From assembly GCA_014529385.2 (NCBI GenBank), contig CM043969.1:70191176-70255175 (forward strand): DNA of 64,000 nucleotides, written 5' to 3'. The notes beneath the pieces are model-generated. The model was not told the origin of the DNA. It did no database searches and saw only the letters and a program-made list of their open reading frames with translations. This document shows, piece after piece, positions 20,439-31,868 of the stretch (position 1 is the stretch's first letter; each line of letters opens with the position of its first letter). The translations under genes and the position numbers were made by a program. Source of the stretch: Adiantum capillus-veneris (Eukaryota > Streptophyta > Polypodiopsida > Polypodiales > Pteridaceae).

Positions 20439-22031
20439 TGTCATAATAATCAATATCTAATTCTCCTAAATGATTTTCTCATATTAAACTGATCATTTAA
20501 TGTGGGGAAGTGCCAAGGGAGAAAAAGCTAGAATATTGGTTAAGTTAGCAGACCGGCCACAGTAGGGATCCAAAGGAGGGAAAATAGGGATCCAAAGGGG
20601 GGGCCATCTGCAAAAGAGCCATGTGAAACAACGGGCTAAAAAGACCCTAAGGTTCAGCCCATTAAGACTTCCAAAATGCTAAGGTTCCAAAATTCAAAGG
20701 TTGTGTCCAAAGGTCAACCTTAGGGAAAATTGGATGCTTAGTGTGGTGCCCAAAAAGTCTTTCTGCATCCCTACATGGGAGGGGGCGAGCCCCAAAGCTA
20801 GGGGATGAGAGAGAAAACCACACACACACACACAGGCTCCCTTTACACAAAGGGAATGAGGGACACATGTCAGCTCCCTAGGCCAGATGCCCACAAGGTG
20901 TGCCCAATTCCTATTGGAAGACCCTTGAAGTGGACCAATGAGAATTAAGCTAGAGTAAATATAGTTTAATTAATTTAAAAACATTTAATAAAAGAAACCA
21001 ATAAGAATTAAGTGTCCTAGAAGACTATTGGGCAGTCTCCCAAGGGGTCCAATGAGCATTCAGAAGCCCCATGGCTTGCCTGATTCCTATTGGCCAGGAG
21101 GCAAAGGGGTCCAATGAGAGTTTAGTTTAATTATTTAATTATCTAAAGCTCTCACAAAAGGGGAAAGGGGGACACATGTCAGAAGGCTATCACTTATGCT
21201 GCTTAATTCCTATTGGCTTGACCTGGGGAGGTCCCAATGAGGAAAAAGCCAGCCTAACTTAGCAGCTAGGGCTCGCCCAAGAGAGAGGGGGGGCTGATTT
21301 TTGCTGGGCATTCACTCTCACACTCTCACACTTGACCATGTGTGAAGGGAAAAACACTCTATCTCCTCCCAAGCTTTAATGGAGAGCTCATCACCTACTC
21401 CAAGCTTGTGAGATAGAAGCCTACATCAACACTCTCTTGGCATGTGGATGCAAATCCAACCAAGAGCCAAGCTTCAATGCATGCTCATCTTCTCTACCAA
21501 GCTAATTACTAAGCTAAGCTATGCTAATATGAGTGATTATGTGAGGAGATGTACTTCTTTCTCGTAAGATACTTCTTTTTCCTCTCAATCTACTCTCATA
21601 CCCTGCTAGCTCTCACCATCTTCGAAGGTGTGTGAGGTCTTGGGTCTGAGAACGGGGATAATTCAAGTTGTGTTTGATTAAGTGTTTTGCTTGGTGTATG
21701 AAGCTTCCATCTTCATTGCACTAGCTAGTCTTGAAGGAACACAAAGAATTGTATTGTACAATGTCTCTCTTGATGGGAGAAACCATAATACAAAGCCTTT
21801 TGGAGGGGGGACCGGCTCCATGCAAATCCGGTCCTCAACTGTTGTCAATAGTTTAATTGCTCTCTCTTTTGAAAGTATTGTCGATGCTATCTAACTAGGT
21901 GTTATGCTTTTTGTTGCTCTCTCCACCCAAGCACTCTTGTAATTATCATTAGGAATCTATTCTAATGAAATGCCCACTATGTTCATGCTAATTTCCGCTA
22001 CAAATAAGATTCTAGGCCGTTAAATGTTACA
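20439..22031 (+). mobile_element. Chromovirus 3' LTR
   Basis: 1593 bp, near-identical to the 5' LTR and ending TGTTACA at 22031, followed by the GAGAG target duplication. The extra base relative to the 5' LTR is a C near 21234. Confidence 0.95.
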
Positions 22032-22036
22032 GAGAG

Positions 22037-22822
22037 CCTCTCCCTGACATAGTGGTAATGCACCTCAATGTGCTTTGTGCGAGCATGAAAAACTGGGTTC
22101 CTCGCAACTGCCAATGCGCTCTAACTGTCAATGTAGATAGTGTTGGCAGTGTCCTGTCCAAAACCCAAGTCAGCCATAAGGCGTCTGAGCCATACACACT
22201 CAACCGTAGCTGTGAAGACTGCCCTGTACTCAGCCTCACAACTCGAAGTGGCCAGAGTAGGTTGCTTCTTGCTCAACCATGATATACATGAATTGCCAAG
22301 CATGAAACAAAAACCACTTGTGGACACTCGCGTGTCAAAACAACCAGCCCAATCTGAGTCTGAAAAAGCATGTAAGTCTGGCGGCAATGATCCCCCCTTG
22401 GGATAAAACAAGCCAAGATGTAAAGTGCCACTAAGGTAGCGGAAAATCCTCTTGACAGCCTGCCAATGCTTAGACCCTGGGCTATGCATAAATCTGCTGA
22501 CCTGCGAGACTGCAAACTGAATATCTGGCCTCGTGTTGCATACATAAATGAGGCAGCCAACAGCAGTTTGGTAAAGAGTGACATCAGCAGGATCGCCAGC
22601 ATCATGTAGACTCAACTTCAAACCTGTTTCCATGGGAGTGGCAATAGGTTTGCAATCCTCAAGTCCAAACATACATAGCAATGTCTCTATGTAACTTTTC
22701 TGACACAAGGAAATACCACCATCACACTGCTTAAGCTGTATACCCAAGTAATGATGCAACATCCCCAAATCTTTCATCTTGAAAGTAGCATTCAAATCAG
22801 CCTTAAATTCAGCAATATGTCT
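22037..22822 (-). pseudogene. copia-1 RT C-terminus and RNase H
   Basis: The minus-strand frame is open from after a TAG at 22823-22825 to a TAG at 22121-22123. It reads EFKADLNATFKMKDLGMLHH, YIETLLCMFGLEDCKPIATP, AFSDSDWAGCFDTRVSTSGF and SSCEAEYRAVFTATVECVWL, typical copia RT thumb and RNase H (D, E). The 22121 stop is TAG where copia-2 has CAG (S-Q-S). The frame then continues ALTVRAHWQLRGT-side sequence in the copia register to the GAGAG duplication, where the chromovirus interrupts it; the rest is at 13048-13177. Confidence 0.9.
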
Positions 22823-24310
22823 CTAATTTGGTCCAGTGATCAGCAAATCATCAACATAAAGAACCACAATGAGAAATACATCATCCTCACGCTTTACATA
22901 CAATGTGCTTTCTGTTGGACTGTTACGAAGGCCTCGTTTAACCAAATGAGTGTCAGCTTTCTCATACCAAGCACGAGGAGATTGCTTCAACCCATACAAA
23001 GCCTTCTTACGTTTGCACACTTTGTCCTCTTGTCCTTTTATGACAAAACCGCGAGGCTGCGTTACATAAACTTCCTCAAATATGTCACCATTCAAGAAAG
23101 CAGTAACAATGTCTGATTGATGTACATCCCAACCAAAATGAGCTGCCAATGCACATAGAAAACGCACAGTAGTCAAACGACAAGTGGAAGCAAAAGTCTC
23201 TTCATAATCTATGCCTTTTTGTTGTGCATAACCCTTTGCAACAAGTCGAGCCTTATGGCGATCGATCTCACCATCCGGCTTGCGTTTCAACTTGTAAACC
23301 CACTTCGTACCAATGGCCTTTTTGCCAGGAGGCAAATCACATAAAGTCCATGTGTCATTCTCTATAAGTGCATCATATTCTGATTTCATGGCAGCAATCC
23401 AATTTTCTGAATTTTGTGCTTCATCAAAAGACAGAGGCTCCTCAACATCATGTAAACTAGACACAGCCAAAGCATAACAATCCGATGCATAAGATGCATG
23501 GCGAGAGCCTGAACGAGTACAACTAGATAAAGGTGCATCCAATTTACTGTCACGCAAAGTGTGCACCAGCCATTTTGGCATACCTCTAGCCTGCTCATTT
23601 TCAGCCCTTTCCTCATCAAGTACATCATGTACATCTGCATCAGTAATAGGCTGTTCTAAAACATTTTCAAAAACCCCCATAGGCTGTACATTTGCCTCAT
23701 TGGAACTTACATTCGTATTTCCACCACTGAAAAGAGGCAACAAAGTGTCATAAATGTCCTGTGAGCTTACATTACTGTCTCTAGTACATGACAGCAAGGG
23801 CTGAACAGAGTCTTCCACAAACACTACATCTCGTGAAACCAGAATACGTTTTGTTTGCGGATGATACAACCTGTAACGTTTGCTTTCAGCACTATAACCA
23901 ACAAAAATACATTTGACAGCCTTATCATCCAATTTTCTGCGCTGCACTTGTGGCACCAAAGCATATGCCAAACAGCCAAAAACACGCATGTGCTCAATAG
24001 AAGGCTTTCTATCATGCCATGCTTCATATGGAGTAATAGACTGCAAAGCTTTCGTAGGACACCTGTTAAGTACATAAGTGGCACACATGATGGCCTCAAG
24101 CCAAAAAGAATGCGGCAAAGCTTGACTTTTGACCATACATTGTGCCATTTCCGTTAGTGACCTGTTTTTCCTCTCAGCAACACCATTTTGCTGAGGTGTA
24201 TAAGGCACTGTACGTTGGTGTTTTATCCCACGACTAGCCAGAAATGCATTAAATTCATGAGACATATACTCCCCCCCTCGATCGGAACGGAGGGTGCCCA
24301 TAGTACATTT
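22823..24310 (-). pseudogene. copia-1 integrase core and reverse transcriptase
   Basis: The minus-strand frame covers the later integrase core (TLRSDRGGEYMSHEFNAFL, QNGVAERKNRSLTEMAQ), a variable linker (HMRVFGCLAYALVPQVQRRK to DVHDVLDEERAENEQ), and RT (GTKWVYKLKRKPDGEIDRHK, HQSDIVTAFLNGDIFEEVYV, LYVDDLLITGPN with the YVDD catalytic box). It ends at TAG 22823-22825, where the sister copy has GAG. The linker is the stretch missing from copia-2. Confidence 0.92.
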
Positions 24311-25631
24311 TAAGACATTTTGAGACATTTTCAGCCATAGCCAAAAATTGTTTGAAGCACATAAAAACTTCGGACTTCGCTTTAAGCGGAAATACCCATG
24401 CATTCCTGGAGTAATCATCAATGAAAGTCACGAAGTACAGGTAATTGCCCAAGGACGGAGTCTGCATGGGCCCACAAACATCATTATGCACAAGCTGCAA
24501 CCTGCATGTGGCCCTAACTGGACCATCCTTTGGAAACTTAGAATGCTGCATTTTACCCAGAATACAGCCTTCACAAACATGTTTGATAGGTGCTTCAAGA
24601 GGCGGCAAAGAAGCAACCATATTAGATTTCTGCAAACGCAGCAAACTGGCAAAATTCAGATGACCAAAACGTGCATGCCAAAGTTTTGCATCTGAAATAG
24701 CCCTTGAATCTGCAACAGCATTTGCAAAATTTTGTCCACACTTGTCATACAAAGTGAGCTTATACAGCCCACGGCACAAAAGGCCAGATGCAACAATTTC
24801 ATCACCAAAACTGAGATCATGAACTGTACATCTGTCATCCACAAATTTGACTACAAGTCCAAGTCTAGCAAGTGCAGATACAGACAAGAGATTCTTCTTG
24901 ATCCCAGGTACATAAAGTGCATCAACAAGTGTGAAGGAACTGCCATTAGCAGCAGTGAGCACAATCTTTCCAACTCCCTGAACTGGATAAGAGGCGTTGT
25001 TGGCACAAGTGACTGAATTTCCATGAGGGACAGACTCGAGAGAGGTAAACAATTCACGATGTGAGGTACTGTGCTTTGTAGCACCACTGTCGAAATACCA
25101 CACATGTGAATCTGCAGCAACTGACAAGCATGCATCATGGACAGCAGGATTGTAAGTGCACTCTGTGCTAAAAGCCCATTCTGCATCAACATCAGCATCA
25201 CAATCTCCTTTCACAGAAGACTCAACAATGGCTGCATTTGTAGTCGAACCAGCATTTGTAGTGGAACCACCCTCTTTCTTCTTAGCCTCTTTGTCCTTCA
25301 ACTTAGGACACGACTTGATCAAGTGATCATTGGCTTTACAATAATGGCAACGCATCTTCTTTTTGCCCTTATCACCAGAATTGTCAGACGAAGTGCTGCC
25401 AGCAGAAGCATTAGGAACAGAATTTTTGCCACTCGCAGCAGAACCATAAGAAGTGGCTGCATTACTGTTACCACCCTTTCTTTGAGAAGCAATAAAAGCC
25501 TGTTCAACTGCACGCTGCCTAGTCCTGTTTTTTCTAGAAAGTGACTCTTGCAACAGCAATGTGCATAATGCATCAAACTTGACAACTTCAGGATTTCCTT
25601 GGGTCATCAGTCTCCAAGTACTAGCAAAAGT
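24311..25631 (-). pseudogene. copia-1 zinc knuckle, protease and integrase N-terminus
   Basis: The minus-strand frame begins after the Gag stop (QTFASTWRLM in the sister copy). It carries the knuckle CHYCKANDHLIKSC, protease WYFDSGATKHSTSHREL (D-S-G), integrase zinc-binding LWHARFGHLNFASLLRLQ with CEGCILGKMQ, and the first catalytic Asp in LVHNDVCGPM and FIDDYSRNAW. Near 24306-24325 a 10-bp near-duplication (AAAATGTCTT-like, absent from copia-2) shifts the frame just before the RSDRGGEY motif. Confidence 0.92.
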
Positions 25632-26198
25632 CTAGTAGGAATCTGGTAAGGCATCAAGAACAGTCTGCACAAGGGAACTGTCCGAAATGACTTCACCTGC
25701 AGAAATGAGTTGCTCATTGATATCCTTGACACTAGCAAGGAAAGTGTCCATATCATCTTCCTCATGCATAATCTTTGACTCTAGCTCTTTACGCAGCAAA
25801 GCAATTTTAGCCTCATTGCGGCTTGCATAAAGACCTGCTAGAATATCCCAAGCCTGTTTTGCAGATTTTGCTGAACGGATGTGAGGAATAATGGTGCGCT
25901 TCACAGACAACGCAATCAATGCATGAGCCTGCGCATCCTTAACATCCCAACGAGCTTGTTCTGCCGTAGGCAAAACAACTCTAACAGCTGCAATCCTTGC
26001 AGCAAGACCTGCAACATTCTCAACATCGCCTACATCTTCAGAACCAGGACGTACATCAATGCCCTGCACAATGTTCCAGACACCTTTTGACACAAGAACA
26101 TGTTGCATCATATAAGCCCACATAGGGTAGTTGTCCCCATCCAACCTGTCCTCAGCAGCAAACATCTTGAACACATCTGTGTTGTTGTTGTCAGCCAT
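25632..26198 (-). pseudogene. copia-1 Gag
   Basis: The minus-strand frame opens MADNNNTDVFKMFAAEDRLD, then GDNYPMWAYMMQHVLVSKGV, WDVKDAQAHALIALSVKRTI and IALLRKELESKIMHEEDDMD, the usual UBN2-like Gag of plant copia elements. The ATG at 26198 is preferred over the one 20 codons upstream because MADNNN fits a short leader after the primer site. It stops at TAG 25632-25634 in PDSY-stop; copia-2 has CAG (PDSYQTFA), so this is a C-to-T nonsense change. Confidence 0.9.
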
Positions 26199-26546
26199 GG
26201 TAAATGTTGCACCTGATGTGAAAACTGCCCGAAAATAGGAGAAATGGAGCGGGAACAACTTGTGCTATATAGCACAAACCGTAGAAGACTATAAGACACC
26301 TGTTATGCAGAAAACGGCACTGACAGAAAATCTGCACAAAATGACGAAATAGCCTGTGCAGTACTGCCTGTAGTGGAAACGGAGGCTGAAATGAGCCCAA
26401 ATCAAAATTCTGAGCAGACCAAGCTCTTTGAGCTTGCCCAAAATATTTGTCAACTTGCGAACGCTCGCCAAAGCTCACTGAAATCGGAGAAAGTGAGCAG
26501 GCGTGTGCTGGAGCAGCTAGCGACTAAGCCCGGGAGGACGTGACCT

Positions 26547-26558
26547 GCTCTGATACCA
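26547..26558 (-). other. copia-1 primer-binding site (tRNA-Met type)
   Basis: The minus strand reads TGGTATCAGAGC, two bases from the inner edge of the 5' LTR. It is the same primer type as the nested chromovirus. Confidence 0.92.
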
Positions 26559-26560
26559 AT

Positions 26561-26787
26561 TGTTGGAATTAGGGTTGCAGAGAAACACACGCAGCTTGGA
26601 GAAGACGAAGGAAGCTCAAGGCACACAATAGAGAATGTGTTACTTAGTGTGCAATGGAAAGATAGATAGCCCTAGAGTGATGGGCGTATATACAATGCAC
26701 GGGGGAAAAAACCTCCTAAAGAGGGAAAAAATGCCCCGGCGGTCCTAGTGTGTTCACACACATCACTACCACATGTATATGGTAACA
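26561..26787 (-). mobile_element. copia-1 5' LTR
   Basis: 227 bp, TGTTGGAATT to GGTAACA on the plus strand, followed by target duplication CTATT. It is the partner of 12746-12972. Confidence 0.93.
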
Positions 26788-26792
26788 CTATT

Positions 26793-28116
26793 TTGGTGTC
26801 AGAGGAATCTCGGTAGGTGCTACCATTTCTATAGCTACTACATAGTGCTATGAAACCTATATGGAGTGTATGTATGCATATTGTGGTAGAATATGGTGAT
26901 AGATAGATGCTATTTCTAGTCTGTTGTAGATTTTAACATATATATTTTTTTTAAGTCTATACTGGCTCCTTTGCATTGAATCAGCTGGAGTCAGTGGAAA
27001 TTCCACCTTCTCACCTTAGCCATCCTCATTTTCAAGCCCCTAAAATCTGCGATAAACAGATCCCGAGATCAAGTGCACGACCTTGGAGTTGAACGAGTCC
27101 TCCCACGTAGGCCAAGCAATCGCAACCAACTTCTTGTTGCACGCAAGAGTTCATGCATATTAAAATAAGTGCTTTCAAGCTATGCCCCCAACCTGCGTTC
27201 TCCCTGTTTGCCCTCCCCCCCCCACCCCCCCCCCTCTTATCGCCCGCTGCCCTCGACGCCCCCCATTATTGGTCAACTACCACCACATGTCCCCTTCCTT
27301 TCACTTATGTTTGTTTTCACTAAAAGGTTTTCATGAGAATTATGTTGAATTCCACAAAAACAAATACATTCAAAATTGTAGACACATCCTTTGATGCGCT
27401 TGCCAGCTTCACTACCTAGGTTTATGCAACACATACCCTAGCTCTCTATCCATTCTATACACACCAACCACCCTACACATTCTCGTTCACTTCTCTGTCA
27501 CGTCATTGTCCACCCATTTTCCTTTTCTTATTCATTAACGAATTCAGCATCTCCCGAGATTTGATATAAAGAAATGGTTGCAAAATTAGAACGACATACT
27601 TTGTCTAGCAATTATGTGGAATCAAATTTATTAGCAGTTAAAAGTTGGACAAAAACAACTTGGAGCATCACAATGTGTGTACAACCACTTGAGAAGCTTA
27701 GCTTAGAGGGGGATCTATGCTTGCACAAAATGAAGCAAGGGAGGAAGGTCTACAAGTCGACCTCTTTGGAGAACTTGAAAGCTGCAGAGAATTGAGCAGG
27801 TGAGCATCTTGAAGCCTATGGGCAGATCTTGGAGCTTGAAGCCCCCGCTCATGTGCAGGCAACCTAAGCAACCATGGAATCTTGGAAGCTAGGAATGGCA
27901 TGTTGAGCTTATAAGCAATAATTGAGATGTCTACAATGAGCACAATTAAGAAAGGGCAAGTGCAAGGAGAATCGAGCAAGCAACAACGCTAGGCAAAAAT
28001 GGGCAATTGAGGAGCAAATTCAAAGGCTTGAAGGTGAAGTCATTGGAATCTTCCAAGGCGGGCAACACATAGTAGCTCAGCATGAGCAGCAAATTGGGGG
28101 CTCTGCAATGCTATTT
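26793..28116. other. Unassigned intergenic sequence
   Basis: Contains C-rich text near 27210-27235 and no recognisable gene or transposon end. Short plus-strand frames (27182, 27574) lack any motif. Confidence 0.4.
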
Positions 28117-28142
28117 TGTGTGTGTGTGTGTGTGTGTGTGTG
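28117..28142. repeat. (TG)n microsatellite
   Basis: About 13 uninterrupted TG units. Confidence 0.97.
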
Positions 28143-28541
28143 CATGCGCACAGGTGGACAGCCACATGAGCTTGCAATTGGAGAGAGAAGTTTCAGTAGC
28201 TTGTCATCGAGCAGTACAGGGAGAATTGGAAGCAAACCTTAGCAAGTGCATTCCGCGCATGGAATCAAAAGCAAGCAGTAGGGCTCTTTAATTTTTAAAA
28301 GCAATGTGAGCAAATCACAAGCTAAGCAAAAGCTTGGGGGAGTGGACATAGTAAGTGAATCAAGTAGGCAGTTGAAGAAAGCAAGTAGCAGTGGCCAAGG
28401 TCGAGAGCAAAATTGGGTAGTAAGTAGCGCAATTATTGTTCATTGTTGTGTTTGTGCACACGTGCACGTATGCAAAGTGAAGTTGAGGGAATCTACAATA
28501 AATTGACCAAGAAGTAGAGAAAGGGTGTGTGTAAGGACATG

Positions 28542-28543
<2 letters not shown>

Positions 28544-28572
<29 letters not shown>

Positions 28573-28584
28573 TCTCTCTCTCTC
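28544..28584. repeat. (CA)n followed by (TC)n microsatellite
   Basis: CA run to about 28570, then TC run to 28584. Confidence 0.97.
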
Positions 28585-28628
28585 ACTTACTCACTGCACA
28601 AAAAGCAAAGAGAGGGAGAAAGTGTGTA

Positions 28629-28631
<3 letters not shown>

Positions 28632-28659
<28 letters not shown>
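28632..28659. repeat. (AC)n microsatellite
   Basis: About 14 units, only 48 bp from the preceding compound repeat. Confidence 0.97.
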
Positions 28660-28664
<5 letters not shown>

Positions 28665-28884
28665 TTAGGAGAATAGAAGTCGGAGAGTTGATTTGACAGC
28701 CCACAGTGAAAGAAGCTTCGACAGTGGAGAAGCTTTGGCAAGGTGCAATTGATGATCGACAAGCAATAGCATAGGGACAAGTAAGCCCAGCATCACCTAG
28801 CATTGGATCAACATCCTAGGCAATGATGCTTCCCAGCTTTGACACCAACTTGACGGCTACGGCTTTGATGACCTCGTTGCACAG

Positions 28885-28886
<2 letters not shown>

Positions 28887-28921
<35 letters not shown>
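28887..28921. repeat. (AG)n microsatellite
   Basis: About 17 units. Confidence 0.97.
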
Positions 28922-29402
28922 AGATCGGCTCTTGGCTTGGTTCTGGCTTTGGTGAGTACACTTTCTATGGCATCTTCTTAAATTTTAGCGTTCTTCTCAA
29001 CTTCGACTCTCAAATTTGACATCAACGGCTATGACATTGGCTAGTGACTTCCATTCAATGGTAGAAGATGGCATCGGCATGTTTTTTCTTGGCTTGGACA
29101 TAGTGAGAGCAAACGAGAACGATTTTGGCTCTCCTCCAACGTAGCCTTGCCATCGACTACCCTCTCATTCCCATTCCGAAGCAGTGTACATTTTGATTTT
29201 TTGTGATGCTAGTTTACTAGAATTATAAAATTAAAAAGGTATTCCTAATGGCTTCAAAAATATTAAAAGATGCTCATAATTCAAAGATTCCACTCAAAAA
29301 CAAAAAAAAATGATGTGTTAATCTATAGCACATAACAACAGGCAATGACGAAGCACATAGATTGCAACAATATTAACTACTAAGAAAGATGAATACAACA
29401 TT

Positions 29403-29428
29403 GAGAGAGAGAGAGAGAGAGAGAGAGA
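29403..29428. repeat. (GA)n microsatellite
   Basis: About 13 units. Confidence 0.97.
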
Positions 29429-29776
29429 AACGCTAAAGAGAACTTAGAAGAAAACACCAAAGAAAAATGAAAGAATAGAGAAACATCTATTTATATGGAC
29501 ACAAAAGATCTTTTGACTTTCCATCTTCATTCTTCTTTTGACTTTCCACCTTAGTTTGTCATTCATTTCCTAAACTCACCCTTCACTTATGCACTTGGGA
29601 AGACCTAATAGAGCCAAATAGGTCTAGAATCTGAAAAGTGAATTAATTTCTCTCTGAGTTTCTTAAAGGAATCTTGGAATCTTCAATTCCAAAAGAAAAA
29701 TGTAGCCCTTGCTCTATCTCTCACCATCGCTGCCTCTCCGTGAAGCCCCTCTTTCTGCTCTTCCCTTCACTTGATG

Positions 29777-29779
<3 letters not shown>

Positions 29780-29829
<50 letters not shown>
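29780..29829. repeat. (CT)n microsatellite
   Basis: About 25 units. Frames through it are serine/leucine artefacts, not genes. Confidence 0.97.
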
Positions 29830-29833
<4 letters not shown>

Positions 29834-30080
29834 ACAGTGCCGACACCACCATACTCTCGCATCTCTTTCTCTCAGCTACACCTGCAGACTAAGGACAAGT
29901 CCCCATCATCTCTGTCGTATTCTCTACGGTGCCGACAAGAGGAAGTTGCAAACCTCTTGGCTTGAGCATACCTTGCTGGGAGCAGCTCCCCATCGCATCA
30001 CACAATCAAAAAGAGAGAGAGAGCCTTCGCGATGGAGCAAGAGCGAGAAAGAGATACTGATGCATCACAATGGAACGCAG

Positions 30081-30084
<4 letters not shown>

Positions 30085-30113
<29 letters not shown>
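30085..30113. repeat. (GA)n microsatellite
   Basis: About 14 units. Confidence 0.97.
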
Positions 30114-30116
<3 letters not shown>

Positions 30117-30658
30117 AGTGAAACAAATGGCAACCCACACTGGAGAGACAAGGATCGTCCTCCATGCCCAACCCTCATTGGCGTCCCTCATTAGCTGCGC
30201 TCATCTGCAACTTATTGCAATCCCGACATTAATGCCACCAAAAAATCTTTCTCCATCCACCCCTGTCCAGTGTCTGCTTGACAAATGTGCGGCTCTCCCT
30301 CTCTCTCTTCCTCTGGTTTCAAGCTCGCACATGGAATCCCTCCCTCGTTCCCTCGAGGCCCCTCTCTTCTCCACATGTCTTCACCTCACTTTTTTCTCCT
30401 CCAAGGCATAGAAGGATTTGCCTAGATTCCACTTAAAACAATCGTTTCAAAATTAGCACGGCCTATTAGAGCCATTATTGTGAACATACAACAAATCCTT
30501 TTTGGCTCCAAAATGTGCCATCTCTTTCTCTTTCTTTTTTCATCTTATAGAACCCTGTGTTTAGATTACCTCTTTACCTTGATTATCTAAGATCGTTTTA
30601 ATGAAAGGAGAAAGGGTAGTTATGCCATGTGGCCACATGTGATTGGCCTACTAAATGA

Positions 30659-30660
<2 letters not shown>

Positions 30661-30710
<50 letters not shown>

Positions 30711-30720
30711 GGAGAGAGAG
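30661..30720. repeat. (AT)n followed by (GA)n microsatellite
   Basis: AT run of about 17 units to 30695, then interrupted GA units. Confidence 0.95.
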
Positions 30721-30807
30721 AATAAAGCAATGGTGTTAAAAAAAAGAGATCGAAAAACAAGCGGCTAGCCAAAAACTTATAGCAGCGTGATAGATTTGTT
30801 ATATTCC

Positions 30808-30890
30808 TCGCCTGGGGTGTAGAGAGAGAGAGAGAGAGAGAGAGAGTGAATACTCCTCGCCTGGGGTAGAGAGAGAGAGAGACGCAGACA
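30808..30890. repeat. Duplicated CTCGCCTGGGGT block with GA runs
   Basis: CTCGCCTGGGGT followed by AGAGAG runs occurs at about 30808 and 30857, a two-copy forerunner of the larger array to the right. AATTGACGCA phrases repeat just after it. Confidence 0.75.
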
Positions 30891-31029
30891 GAGAGCAAGC
30901 AATTGACGCAGTACAGCAATTGACGCAAACAAAAGGCAGAGGCAATTGACATAGAGTAGAGGTAATTCGTTTGCTTTAATATCTTGGTAATTTATTTGCT
31001 TTAATATCTTTGCTTTTCCATCCTATTGC

Positions 31030-31063
31030 ACATCGTAATCACTCCAGGCCGGGCGGGGGGCGG

Positions 31064-31107
<44 letters not shown>

Positions 31108-31173
31108 CTGCATTTTGGTTGACTCCAGTGCCGGAGAGAAAAATAAAGGACTGGTGTACATCGTAATCACTCG

Positions 31174-31212
<39 letters not shown>

Positions 31213-31237
31213 TTGCATATCGCAATCACTCTAGGCC

Positions 31238-31279
<42 letters not shown>

Positions 31280-31450
31280 GATTTCTACGTTTTGGTTGAC
31301 TCCAAATCGGAGAGAAAAATAAAGGACTGCGCGCCTCCACCATACAGCGTTCCGGCTCATTGCTGCGTTTTGGCTCACTCCAGGCCGGAGAGAACTAGCT
31401 CACAACATTTTGGCTCACTCTAGGCCATAGAGAGAGAAAGAGAGAGAGGG
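31030..31450. repeat. Minisatellite-like array mixing CACTCYAGGCC motifs and GA runs
   Basis: CACTCCAGGCC or close variants recur near 31040, 31168, 31227, 31377 and 31418. Most are followed by long GA runs and by GGACTGCTGCATTTTGG-like or GGAGAGAAAAATAAAGGACTG-like segments. The array is higher-order: a unique motif plus a GA tract, repeated and diverged. Confidence 0.8.
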
Positions 31451-31516
31451 ACAGCAGTCTGGAGCACTACGTGCATGTGTGGGTGATCTGAGCGAGAGTG
31501 GCACTCCACCCCTACG

Positions 31517-31868
31517 CTATTTTTAGGAGATGCGAAGCAAGGATCGTGAGCAGGACCAGCTCACAGCCATGGCAGAAGTGGTGATGATGATGATGATGAT
31601 GAGGATAGGGTAGCAATGTTCTTTGCGAGGCGTGCGGCAGGTCCATGAAGGGGCCAGGAAGCTCTGTGATGTTTTCAACAGATGCGAAGCAAGGGCCTCT
31701 CAGTAGAGTCAATCACCTACACCACACGACCATGGCAGAAGTGGTGATGATGATGATGAGGATAGGGTAGCAATGTTCTTGGCGAGGCATGCGGAAGGTC
31801 CATGAAGAGGGCGCTGTTTTCAGCAGATGCGAAGCAAGGGCCTCTTTGTAGAGTCAATCACCTACACG
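31517..31868 (+). repeat. 163-bp tandem duplication carrying a PPR fragment
   Basis: CCATGGCAGAAGTGGTG starts at 31567 and again at 31730. Both units contain a TGATGA microsatellite and end with TTTTCARCAGATGCGAAGCAAG, then GAGTCAATCACCTAC. The last part matches the PPR relic at 32168 (TTTTCAGCAAATGCGAAGCGAG), and a partial third unit lies at 31517-31566. So a piece of a PPR gene was copied in tandem. Confidence 0.8.

Larger units (their letters stand above)
13183..22031 (+). mobile_element. Young full-length Ty3/gypsy chromovirus nested in copia-1
   Basis: LTRs at 13183-14774 and 20439-22031 are almost identical. The 5-bp target duplication GAGAG lies at 13178-13182 and 22032-22036. Order on the plus strand: LTR, tRNA-Met-type primer site, leader, Gag, zinc knuckle, protease, RT, RNase H, integrase with C-terminal chromodomain, polypurine tract, LTR. 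That order with a chromodomain defines a chromovirus. Gag and Pol are in different frames because conserved Gag sequence appears to be missing near 16286, so this copy may need help from another copy. Three old relatives of its LTR lie elsewhere in the window. Confidence 0.96.
12741..26792 (-). mobile_element. Ty1/copia element (copia-1), target duplications included, split by a nested chromovirus
   Basis: Direct 227-bp LTRs lie at 12746-12972 and 26561-26787 (TGTTGGAATT to GGTAACA), flanked by the 5-bp target duplication CTATT at 12741-12745 and 26788-26792. The minus-strand order Gag, zinc knuckle, protease, integrase, reverse transcriptase, RNase H defines Ty1/copia. Removing the nested element (8849 bp plus one GAGAG) leaves about 5.19 kb, a normal copia length. 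The coding region carries three TAG stops and one 10-bp frameshift besides the insertion, so it is non-functional. A sister copy lies at 46986-51026 on the other strand. Confidence 0.95.

Noticed and set aside
25137-25544. Frames antisense to the copia Pol (several over 90 codons)
   Set aside because: They mirror the real minus-strand copia frame; the same shadows appear antisense to copia-2.
27182-27394. Proline-rich 70-codon frame
   Set aside because: Short, built on a C-rich patch, with no homology-like motif or neighbouring exon signals.
31001-31234. Frames through GA/CT runs (Ser/Leu or Arg/Glu repeats) as proteins
   Set aside because: They are translations of microsatellites; both strands are open equally and no motif exists.
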